Source of the DNA: Clostridia bacterium
Lineage (GTDB): Bacteria; Bacillota; Clostridia; DSM-8532
Assembly (NCBI GenBank): GCA_026418215.1
Contig: JAOABT010000001.1
Span: forward strand, 1-5,162
Length of the DNA stretch: 5,162 bases
Reading direction: 5' to 3'
Shown here: positions 1 to 5,143 of the stretch, in pieces
Numbering within the stretch: the first letter of the stretch is position 1
How the letters are laid out: each line of letters begins with the position of its first letter
The notes under the pieces: generated by a model
Database searches by the model: none
The model's input: the letters and a program-made list of their open reading frames with translations, nothing else
What the model was told of the DNA's origin: nothing
Made by a program: the position numbers and the translations under genes

Positions 1-2
1 GG

Positions 3-140
3 GCTGCTCCCTGGCTGTTGACGGCAGCAAAGGCTGGAGCGATGCCGAGAGAGGGAATTCTCGAATATGTCGTGAGTAGACTCAAAAAGAGCATGATGAT
101 AATAATAATGCGCTTTTGCATAGTATCCCCGCTTTCATAA
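3..140 (+). CDS. possible 3' end of an unrecognised gene (partial)
   Basis: This frame is open from the window edge to a TAA at 138-140. The first 30 or so codons read like real protein (a helix-like stretch ending EGILEYVVSRLKK), whereas the last 15 residues, rich in Met and Ile and read from a repetitive atgatgataataataatg stretch, do not. The stop lies inside the left arm of a hairpin, which is unusual, so the natural end may have been altered by a small frameshift. A second frame (2-79, stop TAG) is also open from the edge and would place the hairpin about 50 bases after its stop; I cannot fully exclude it. I do not recognise the family and assign no function. Confidence 0.3.
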   Translation, partial: AAPWLLTAAKAGAMPREGILEYVVSRLKKSMMIIIMRFCIVSPLS

Positions 141-157
141 AAGCATATGAAGCGGGG
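127..157 (+). terminator. hairpin, possible terminator of the left-edge gene
   Basis: The arms ccccgctttcata (127-139) and tatgaagcgggg (146-157) pair over 12 bases with one bulged T, around a short A-rich loop. On the plus strand the hairpin is followed by ggg and then ttggttatttcttc, only a weak T-rich tail, and on the minus strand there is no T-run. It is best read as a plus-strand transcript end for whatever gene enters from the left. The stem is strong but the terminator call is moderate because the U-tract is poor. Confidence 0.45.
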
Positions 158-209
158 GGGTTGGTTATTTCTTCAAACCCATTTCATTTAACAAAAGAAC
201 ATAAATACA

Positions 210-230
210 GAGCAGGCTGTTGACCTGCTC
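210..230 (-). terminator. hairpin, likely terminator of the lipoprotein gene
   Basis: A perfect 7-base stem, gagcagg (210-216) with cctgctc (224-230), encloses a 7-base loop. Read on the minus strand it is followed by tgtatttatgttctttt, a T-rich though interrupted tail. It lies about 120 bases beyond the minus-strand lipoprotein stop codon, with the tandem repeat array between them. The repeats would therefore be transcribed as the 3' untranslated region if this is where transcription ends. Confidence 0.45.
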
Positions 231-241
231 CTTAACATCTG

Positions 242-360
242 CTGGTTATTGTCACAAAGGCCGGTTATTAGTCCCAAAGATCGGTTATTAGTCCCAAAGA
301 TCGGTTATTAGTCCCAAAGGCCGGTTGTTTGCCGCAAAGATCGGTTATTAGTCCCAAACC
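242..360. repeat. tandem array of six 20-base repeats
   Basis: Six head-to-tail units are seen at 242-260 (19 bases, one deletion), 261-280, 281-300, 301-320, 321-340 and 341-360. The plus-strand consensus is ycggttattagtcccaaagr. Units 261-320 differ only at the end bases; unit 321-340 is more diverged (ccggttgtttgccgcaaaga). The last unit overlaps the 3' end of the minus-strand lipoprotein gene: read on that strand it supplies the final Trp-Asp codons and the double stop TAA TAA. With a unit of 20 bases, not a multiple of three, the array cannot be a coding repeat. It looks like a variable-number tandem repeat expanded from the gene's own 3' end. Confidence 0.9.
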
Positions 361-1349
361 ATGTGATTGCCGCCAAGCCAGCCTTCCAGACCGTCGGTGG
401 TTTTAATTCTGACATTATCGGCTTCACCCTTTTCAACGACAACAAATTCCTGACCGGGCTTCAAAATGCCTACCCGGGTGGCTTCGGTTTCCTTGAGGAT
501 TTGATCCCACTCCATAGGCGCACCCTGAATAATATCATCCTTAGTCTTGTAAATGATATTCTCAAACTTCAGGCTCAAGGTTTTACCTACAATCTGATCT
601 GTTTCAACCTCAGCCTTGGAGGTGACGTCATAATAACGTAACACCAGATTTTCATCGAAGGGTTCCTGGGGCATTTCAACAAGATTTCCTCCCCAGTAAT
701 AGAGCCTGTTATCCCCCGAAAAGCCTTGGATGCCGCCCTGATATTTTAAGAACAAGGAGAAGGCTTTGCCGTCGAAGCGGTAAATGTAGGTGGTGCAGCG
801 GTCGAGCAGGAAGCCGTCCTGAATGAAGAACTCGGTATAAGCGTCGGAGGTATCAATATCGAGAATTCCGAGGGTGACTAAACCGTCATAGGCTTCGGAT
901 TTGGGCGCAATGCTTTTGGGTAATTCAACACCATTGATGCGGAGGGTGCAATCAGAAAAGAAGCCTCCGTTGTCTCCTTCTACAGGCTGGCATTCCAATG
1001 TGTCCATCTGCCCGTCAGCGTTGAAATCGTGGGAGACTGTGATGAGGTCTTTCGTAAAATCAACCTGATAGGGGCGATGACCCCGAAAAGCCGCTCTGAT
1101 TTCCGGTATGGGAGTGGGGGTAGGGGAATTTATTTCAGGAGTTGGAGTTGCTTCTGGCGTAGCCGATTCACTTGCTTCAGGTGTCGGCTTCTCAGTTTTT
1201 GTGTCCTCAGACGTTGAGGTCTCGGTTTCTTCGGTAACGATCTCGTCGTCTCCGCTTTCCTTATCGGAAACGCTTAATCGGCCGCAGCCGGCCATTATGA
1301 AAACAGAAAATGCCAGAATGAATAAAAGTGCAAATAAATTTTTTCTCAT
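348..1349 (-). CDS. secreted lipoprotein with EF-hand-like loop and C-terminal SH3-like domain
   Basis: This 333-residue protein begins with a lipoprotein signal peptide: MRKN, a hydrophobic core (residues 5-20) and the lipobox MAGC with Cys22 as the lipidation site, so it should be anchored to the outer face of the membrane. Residues 30-84 are a low-complexity linker rich in Glu, Thr, Ser and Pro (PTPEAS, TPTPE), typical of cell-wall-spanning spacers. Residues 108-116 read DFNADGQMD, a DxNxDGxxD calcium-loop motif as in EF-hand or dockerin-like repeats. About 285-330 (LKPGQEF through GWLGG) resembles a bacterial SH3 domain, a fold often used for cell-wall binding. Cys120, Cys134 and Cys184 are also present. 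The ATG has the Shine-Dalgarno caggag (1359-1364) nine bases upstream. The gene appears monocistronic, diverges from the phosphoribosyltransferase gene, and ends inside a tandem repeat. The ligand and exact role are unknown. Confidence 0.9.
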   Translation of the reverse strand: MRKNLFALLFILAFSVFIMAGCGRLSVSDKESGDDEIVTEETETSTSEDTKTEKPTPEASESATPEATPTPEINSPTPTPIPEIRAAFRGHRPYQVDFTKDLITVSHDFNADGQMDTLECQPVEGDNGGFFSDCTLRINGVELPKSIAPKSEAYDGLVTLGILDIDTSDAYTEFFIQDGFLLDRCTTYIYRFDGKAFSLFLKYQGGIQGFSGDNRLYYWGGNLVEMPQEPFDENLVLRYYDVTSKAEVETDQIVGKTLSLKFENIIYKTKDDIIQGAPMEWDQILKETEATRVGILKPGQEFVVVEKGEADNVRIKTTDGLEGWLGGNHMVWD

Positions 1350-1380
1350 GACCTTGAACTCCTGCTGTTTTTTTCTTTCT

Positions 1381-1409
1381 ATTATACGTTATTTTAATAG
1401 ACTTGTCAC
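1381..1409 (-). promoter_or_regulatory. sigma-A-type promoter of the lipoprotein gene
   Basis: Read on the minus strand, GTGACA (1404-1409) and TATAAT (1381-1386) are separated by 17 bases. That is a perfect -10 box and a five-of-six -35 box at the ideal spacing. Transcription should start near 1374-1375, giving a short leader that carries the caggag ribosome-binding site before the ATG at 1349. Confidence 0.8.
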
Positions 1410-1438
1410 CTTTTGGGAATAGGCCGGGTAAAACCGGA

Positions 1439-1466
1439 TTGACAGTCGGCAGGGATTTGATACAAT
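1439..1466 (+). promoter_or_regulatory. sigma-A-type promoter of the phosphoribosyltransferase gene
   Basis: TTGACA (1439-1444, consensus) and TACAAT (1461-1466) are separated by 16 bases, and the -10 box is preceded by TGA, an extended -10 motif. Transcription should start near 1473, leaving a leader of about 37 bases with the Shine-Dalgarno gaggggg (1495-1501) before the ATG at 1510. No PurR box or riboswitch-like fold is visible in this leader. The divergent lipoprotein promoter lies about 30 bases to the left. Confidence 0.75.
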
Positions 1467-1509
1467 GTATGAGGTGATGACTTTAAAGCATTTCGAGGGG
1501 GATTAACAG

Positions 1510-2067
1510 ATGAAAAACGCTTATGAGATAAAGGTTGCAGGGCTAACAAGAACACTTCCGCTGTGCCCTATCAGTGATGATCTCTACATTGCAGCTTTCG
1601 TGCTTTTTGGCGATGTTGAGCTTACTGTTGCCTGCGCTTCAGAGCTTTTAAAAAAAGCGCCTGAATACGATGTCATGATTACTGCTGAAAGCAAGGGTAT
1701 TCCACTTGTATATGAAATGGCCCGCCAGGCCGGTGTCAATAAATACCTTCTCGCAAGGAAAATGGCCAAGCTCTATATGAAGGATGTCTTCTCGGTTGAG
1801 CTCCAGTCCATTACCACTGCTAAAAGACAGGCTCTCTTCATTGACCGTGAAGATGTGGAATACATGAAGGGCAAGCGTGTGCTGATTGTAGACGACGTTA
1901 TTTCTACAGGAGAGTCCGTAAAGGCTGTTGAAAAGCTTGTCCAGGAAGCGGGCGGCATTATTGCCGGTAAAATGGCCATACTGGCAGAAGGCGACGCTAA
2001 CAAGCGTGATGACATCATCTACCTGCAGCATTTGCCCTTGTTCAATAAAGAAGGTCAGGCTCTTTAA
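1510..2067 (+). CDS. purine-type phosphoribosyltransferase (adenine phosphoribosyltransferase-like)
   Basis: The 185-residue product is a type I phosphoribosyltransferase. The diagnostic PRPP-binding loop is at residues 124-136, VLIVDDVISTGES, with the paired acidic residues D128-D129 and the TG turn that binds the 5-phosphate. Upstream, residues 57-72 (ITAESKGIPLVYEMAR) and 79-90 (YLLARKMAKLYM) match the region that positions PRPP pyrophosphate in adenine and archaeal-type hypoxanthine/guanine enzymes. Such enzymes transfer a purine base to PRPP, making the nucleotide and pyrophosphate in purine salvage in the cytoplasm. Length fits the family. The substrate cannot be read safely from sequence, and a regulatory PRTase without salvage activity is possible, so no symbol is given. 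The ATG follows gagggggatt at good spacing; the gene stands alone between its own promoter and terminator. Confidence 0.88.
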   Translation: MKNAYEIKVAGLTRTLPLCPISDDLYIAAFVLFGDVELTVACASELLKKAPEYDVMITAESKGIPLVYEMARQAGVNKYLLARKMAKLYMKDVFSVELQSITTAKRQALFIDREDVEYMKGKRVLIVDDVISTGESVKAVEKLVQEAGGIIAGKMAILAEGDANKRDDIIYLQHLPLFNKEGQAL

Positions 2068-2123
2068 GCCGTTCTTAATAGGGAAAGAGCCTATAATGCT
2101 GTAGCTCTCATATCAGGTAAGAA

Positions 2124-2148
2124 AAAAGGTTGCTTTAGGCAGCCTTTT
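2124..2148. terminator. bidirectional intrinsic terminator
   Basis: The arms aaaaggttgc (2124-2133) and gcagcctttt (2139-2148) form a 10-base stem with one G-U pair and a TTTAG loop. On the plus strand it ends in ttttcttt; on the minus strand in tttttt. It lies between the convergent phosphoribosyltransferase (ends 2067) and zinc-ribbon (ends 2151) genes and can serve both. It sits only a few bases beyond the zinc-ribbon stop codon. Confidence 0.85.
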
Positions 2149-2150
2149 CT

Positions 2151-2387
2151 TTATGCTTTCCAGGCAGGTAAATCGGCCATCAAGGCACGGGCCGTGTTCT
2201 GTGCAGCTTCGGGATCGAAGCCTTGGGTTCTGATGATAAAATGGGTCATGCCATGGAGCTTTTCCTCATAGCTCTGCATGGTGCCGTCGGGGCGGGCGCA
2301 GTATTTGCAGTAATCTTTACTCTCGTCTCCCTGTGCAAAATCCGAGACTTCGTTCATGGGCATGCCGCATGCAATACAGTTTTTCAT
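2151..2387 (-). CDS. small zinc-ribbon domain protein
   Basis: The 78-residue product begins MKNCIACGMPM and carries two CxxC pairs, Cys4-Cys7 and Cys27-Cys30, the pattern of the small putative zinc-ribbon family found widely in Firmicutes. Residues 38-55 (MQSYEEKLHGMTHFII) and the C-terminal helix ending LPAWKA fit that family too. The frame is open further upstream, to an ATG at 2519, but that extension is antisense to the transposase remnant. The ATG at 2385-2387 has a strong Shine-Dalgarno, gaggagaagg, directly upstream and puts the first CxxC near the N-terminus, so I chose it. Function is unknown; the fold suggests structural zinc binding, perhaps protein or nucleic-acid contact. The region that should hold its promoter is occupied by an insertion-sequence fragment. 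Confidence 0.85.
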   Translation of the reverse strand: MKNCIACGMPMNEVSDFAQGDESKDYCKYCARPDGTMQSYEEKLHGMTHFIIRTQGFDPEAAQNTARALMADLPAWKA

Positions 2388-2433
2388 TGTTCCTTCTCCT
2401 CGTATAATATCATTTGTAAGGTTTGGATTTAGA

Positions 2434-2889
2434 TTTTTCCAGTTAAAAACCTCCAAATTAACTGACAAGGCCATTGAAGAACAGCTTAAGCTTATCCCGA
2501 ATACATTGATGTCCATCAAGGGTATCGGGCCTGTTTACGCTGCCGGCATTGTAGCAGAGGTTGGAGATATTCATCGTTTCAAGGATCAAACTGCTTTGGC
2601 TCAATTTGCAGGTATCGCTTGGACTAAGCACCAATCTGGCAACTTTACCGCTGCGAATACCCATTTGATTAAGTTTGGCAACAGGCATCTGCGATACTAT
2701 ATCATGGAAGCTACCAACAAAGTGAGGATGCACGATCCCGAGTTGAAACGCTTCTATGACTTAAAGTACAGCCTAACTCCTAAGACCCCACATAAAAGAG
2801 CACTTGCACTAACTGCCAGAAAATTCGTCCGGCTTGTTTATGCCCTGCTGCATGACAACCGGCTATATACCCCGCCAAAGGGAGAATAA
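2434..2889 (+). pseudogene. 5'-truncated IS110-family transposase (C-terminal half)
   Basis: The frame encodes about 150 residues of the C-terminal Transposase_20 domain of IS110-family enzymes: a short helix (LTDKAIEEQL), the signature SIKGIGPVYAAGIVAEVGDI, then AQFAGIAWTKHQSGNF, GNRHLRYYIMEA and the tail KRALALTARKFVRLVYALLHDNRLY. The family's catalytic serine is retained in HQSG (codon 2635-2637). The N-terminal RuvC-like DEDD half is missing, so the protein cannot recombine DNA alone. The open frame runs back to an ATG at 2356, but that part lies antisense to the zinc-ribbon gene and does not resemble transposase. The break therefore falls between about 2403 and 2440; the left coordinate is approximate. 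There is no convincing ribosome-binding site. In many IS110 elements the left end, lost here, carries the bridge RNA. Confidence 0.85.
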
Positions 2890-3045
2890 TTTCCGGTTGG
2901 CATTCCACATCCTACCATAATTTACAATTGAGGTTTGGTAGGTCTATTAGGGAGGTCTCCTTTTATCCTTTTTGAGCCTAAAACAGGCCTTTTATCAATA
3001 ACTTTTTTTCAGTTGGCTATTAACATTTAACCGCTGGACTTTATA
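2890..3045. other. non-coding stretch, probable right end of the IS110 remnant
   Basis: No gene is visible on either strand. The first part probably still belongs to the insertion sequence: cctacca (2911-2917) and tggtagg (2936-2942) form a 7-base inverted repeat with an 18-base loop, and aggtct occurs twice nearby (2940-2945 and 2953-2958). A weak GCCT-aaaac-AGGC hairpin (2976-2988) followed by cttttatc could end plus-strand transcription. IS110 elements usually lack terminal inverted repeats, so the outer boundary cannot be placed from one copy. No good terminator for the minus-strand tetR-tfoX operon is evident here. Confidence 0.4.
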
Positions 3046-3306
3046 TCAAGCTTTTCTGAGGGTTTTGAAATAGGTCCTCAATTCATCCTTCACTTCCTGG
3101 TCAAGATAGTGCCAGCGAATGCCGCGGACGGCACCCTCCAGGGCACAAAGCATGTTGAAACAGACAGTTGGGTCCTTGATTCTAATCCTTTGAAACGCGT
3201 CGCGGCTCCCGGCTTCGATTAAAGCCGCAGGGCTGAGGATACCCACATCCATGAGCTTTTCCTCAATGACACCGCTAATATTAGGCATATCACTCAACTT
3301 GTTCAC
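3046..3306 (-). CDS. stand-alone TfoX C-terminal-domain protein
   Basis: The protein matches the C-terminal domain of TfoX/Sxy proteins almost end to end: MPNISGVIEEKLMDVGI, then SRDAFQRIRIKDPTVCFNMLCALEGAVRGIRWHYL and a Lys-rich tail. This is a small helical, helix-hairpin-helix-like domain; in full-length Sxy it accompanies an N-terminal domain linked to competence regulation, which is absent here. The frame opens with GTG at 3318, but the Shine-Dalgarno aaaggag directly abuts that codon. The GTG at 3304-3306 lies 11 bases beyond it, so I chose that start (86 residues). The start falls inside the 3' end of the tetR gene, overlapping by 17 bases, which suggests translational coupling. The biochemical role of stand-alone copies is not established; a competence role should not be assumed. 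Confidence 0.82.
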   Translation of the reverse strand: MNKLSDMPNISGVIEEKLMDVGILSPAALIEAGSRDAFQRIRIKDPTVCFNMLCALEGAVRGIRWHYLDQEVKDELRTYFKTLRKA

Positions 3307-3907
3307 AATTGCTGTCACTCCTTTTTCTTAAGATAAGGCTGCTGTAGAAATCAGCTAATTCTTGGCCATAACGTTTAAGGACCGATTCGCCCGGTGAGAA
3401 GACATCATTGTTTGTGAGGTAATGGTGCAAAAGCCCAACCCAGCCATTAAAAATGAGATGAGGGGGATAGGTCTGGATAAGGTTTGAAGCCACTGTCCGT
3501 TCTAATACCTCAGCGATATGAAAGGATATGGTGGACTGGATGGAATGGTAGATATGCCGGACCTTTTCGGGAAGCAGGCGGTTTTCAATGACCAGGCGTG
3601 TATAAAGTGCTTCATAGGTCATCAAACCCTTGATATGTGCCACGAGTACATCCTTAAAACTTGCTTGGCCTTCCGCCAGCTCGTGAAGACGTCGGTTGAT
3701 TTTATGTCCCACTGTTTGAATAACACTCGCCCAAAGGTCCTCTTGAGTGGGAAAATGCACAAATAATGCACCATGAGAGACATGGGCTTCTTTGGCGACG
3801 TCAAGGGTTTTAGTCGCCAGAATGCCTCTCTCAGCGTAGAGCTTTATAGCGCTCTCTATAAGCTTGGTTCGTGTTGCCTCTTTCTGTTGGGTTCGTTTTC
3901 CTGCCAT
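3290..3907 (-). CDS. TetR/AcrR-family transcriptional regulator
   Basis: This is a typical TetR repressor: an N-terminal helix (TRTKLIESAIKLYAERG), then a helix-turn-helix at about residues 29-59 (TKTLDVAKEAHVSHGALFVHFPTQEDLW), and a helical ligand and dimer domain to the end. Length is normal. Two ATGs lie six bases apart; the purine box aagagg is two bases from the first (3911-3913) but eight from the second (3905-3907). I start at the second, giving 205 residues beginning MAGKRTQQ; the longer form has 207. Its last codons contain the ribosome-binding site and start of the tfoX-like gene. Inverted repeats in its promoter suggest autorepression. The effector is unknown. The next gene upstream, a spore-germination gene, is divergent, and nothing shows directly that it is a target. 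Confidence 0.9.
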   Translation of the reverse strand: MAGKRTQQKEATRTKLIESAIKLYAERGILATKTLDVAKEAHVSHGALFVHFPTQEDLWASVIQTVGHKINRRLHELAEGQASFKDVLVAHIKGLMTYEALYTRLVIENRLLPEKVRHIYHSIQSTISFHIAEVLERTVASNLIQTYPPHLIFNGWVGLLHHYLTNNDVFSPGESVLKRYGQELADFYSSLILRKRSDSNCEQVE

Positions 3908-3921
3908 TGGCATAACCTCTT

Positions 3922-3958
3922 ACTAATGAGTCAATACTTAGTGAGTATAAACTCATTA
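3922..3958. promoter_or_regulatory. candidate TetR operator (overlapping inverted repeats)
   Basis: Three nested symmetries lie just upstream of the tetR start: tgagt-ataa-actca (3942-3955), a 14-base near-perfect palindrome; actaa (3922-3926) with ttagt (3938-3942), about 21 bases end to end; and taatgagt (3924-3931) with actcatta (3951-3958). They sit immediately downstream of and touching the -10 box, covering the expected transcription start. This is where TetR-family repressors usually bind to block their own promoter. Which symmetry is the true half-site cannot be decided by eye. Confidence 0.6.
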
Positions 3959-3983
3959 TATAACCAGGCTGTAGAGAAGTAAA
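3955..3983 (-). promoter_or_regulatory. promoter of the tetR-tfoX operon
   Basis: On the minus strand, TTTACT (3978-3983) and TATAAT (3955-3960) are separated by 17 bases. The -10 box is perfect; the -35 box matches four of six. The start point would be near 3948, inside the tgagtataaactca palindrome, giving a leader of about 40 bases to the tetR ATG. Confidence 0.7.
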
Positions 3984-4171
3984 GAAATTTTCAAGAACTT
4001 TTTTAAAAGCCAGACTTTCTTGTAATTATAAACCAGCTCCTATGTTGTAAAAATAATATGAATTTTTCCGTGGGACTTGTCATACGCTACTGGTTTCAAG
4101 ATTTCCATGAATTAGGCCCTTGCATACCACGCCCATTTGCAGGTAATAATTTATAGCCTGGGGGTGTTTTG

Positions 4172-5143
4172 GTGACGAAGCAAAAGCAGGCATCAGTGGA
4201 GCTCAAGGTGCTTCAGGAAAAGCTCAAGGACTGCCCTGACATTGTTCAGCGGAAGGTCTTAATTGACGGTAAAACGGAAGCATACTTTATTAATATCTCG
4301 ACAATGGTCAACAAGGACCTCCTTCAAAGGGATTTCATTAGACCTATTCTTTCCATGACCCTTGAGCAATTATCCGATAGCAAGAAGGTTGGAAATCTGC
4401 CGTGCGGGGATACCACACTGCTTTACACGACCCAGGAGGTGCTGACTAAAATCCTCATGGGAGCCACAGCCTTTGTCTGCGACAAGCTTGAGTATGCCAT
4501 TATCTGCAGCACCACAGACATTGAACAGCGAAGCATTGATGAGCCTGAGACGGAGAAAAATATACGTGGTCCCCATGAAGGCTTCGTGGAGGTTCTTGAT
4601 ACCAACCTGTCCATACTGAGACGGAAAATCCATAACAGTAGCCTGAAATTTAAAGAGGTTACCCTTGGTGATATATCGCATCAAAAGGTTGTGGTGGTTT
4701 ATATTGAGGGCATTGCTAATCAGGAGCTTTTAGATGGCTTGTACAATAAAATCAGCGCTATAAAGATAGATGCCCTGCCTGCCATAGGCTACATCGAGCA
4801 GGCCATCACCTCCCATCCCAATTCCATTTTCCCGCAATTTCTCGCAACTGAAAGGCCGGATAAGATCACCGCTTCACTTCTGGAGGGGAGAATAGCCATC
4901 CTTCAGGAAGGAACACCCGTGGCTATGATCGCGCCGGTGACCTTCATTTCCTTTTTTCAGGCCTTGGATGATTACAGCACATTGTGGCTTCACGGTACGT
5001 TTCTGCGCCTGATCCGTATTTTTGGGGCCATTTTCATTGCTGTGTTTTTGCCGTCTTTATATGTCGCCATAACCTCCTTTCATTATTACGCCGTGCCCTT
5101 GACGCTGCTGGTAACGCTGGCCGAATCCAGATCTAAAGTACCT
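4172..5143 (+). CDS. GerA-family spore germination protein, A subunit (3'-truncated by contig end)
   Basis: The frame is open for 324 codons from a GTG at 4172 and is cut by the contig end, so it has no stop. The product matches the A subunit of GerA-type germinant receptors, inner-membrane complexes of spores that sense nutrients and trigger germination. An N-terminal hydrophilic domain (about residues 1-245) contains the signature EPETEKNIRGPHEGFVE (124-140) and LPAIGYIEQAI (202-212). Hydrophobic segments follow at about 248-263 and 277-302, and then YYAVPLTLLVTLAESRSKVP, a conserved family stretch. Full-length members are roughly 480-550 residues, so about 60 percent is present and the remaining membrane segments are missing. 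The start has gggggtg (4160-4166) as ribosome-binding site and an in-frame stop (TAG, 4154-4156) just upstream. B and C subunit genes would be expected beyond the edge. Which paralogue (gerA, gerB or gerK type) is not decidable. Confidence 0.93.

Noticed and set aside
242..360. CRISPR array
   Set aside because: The 20-base units abut directly with no spacers and there are no cas genes, so this is a simple tandem repeat.
363..1422. Plus-strand open frames at 363-641, 1029-1217 and 1108-1422
   Set aside because: They are antisense to the lipoprotein gene. The 1108-1422 frame reads as a biased Val/Gly/Ser repeat produced by the antisense of the Pro/Thr/Glu linker, and none has recognisable domains.
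1465..1506. Short upstream reading frame (ATG at 1465 to TAA at 1504) ahead of the phosphoribosyltransferase
   Set aside because: Its start codon overlaps the -10 box and lies upstream of the predicted transcription start, so it would not be in the mRNA.
1584..2031. Minus-strand open frames inside the phosphoribosyltransferase gene
   Set aside because: The plus-strand frame has a complete PRPP-binding motif, promoter and ribosome-binding site, so these are shadows.
2356..2433. N-terminal part of the transposase open frame (MGMPHAIQFF...)
   Set aside because: It is the antisense of the zinc-ribbon coding region and its leader, not transposase; it is simply an in-frame extension across the junction.
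2388..2519. Upstream extension of the zinc-ribbon frame to an ATG at 2519
   Set aside because: It is antisense to the transposase remnant, lacks family similarity, and the ATG at 2387 has a much better ribosome-binding site.
3518..3982. Plus- and minus-strand open frames within the tetR gene and its promoter (3518-3766, 3622-3804, 3773-3982)
   Set aside because: They overlap a well-supported TetR gene in other frames and have no domain content or start signals.
3992..4022. Inverted repeat caagaa/ttcttg enclosing cttttttaaaag between the tetR and germination genes
   Set aside because: It is AT-rich with a short stem and a long loop, and could easily occur by chance; no gene ends nearby that would need a terminator.
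4059..4089. Possible forespore (sigma-G-type) promoter, TGAATT then CATACG 16 bases later, upstream of the germination gene
   Set aside because: Expected for this gene class, but the -10 match to CATnnTA fails at the last two positions and similar partial matches occur nearby, so it is not supported.
4370..4684. Minus-strand open frames at 4370-4684 and 4423-4614
   Set aside because: They are antisense to the GerA-family gene, which matches its family along the whole length.
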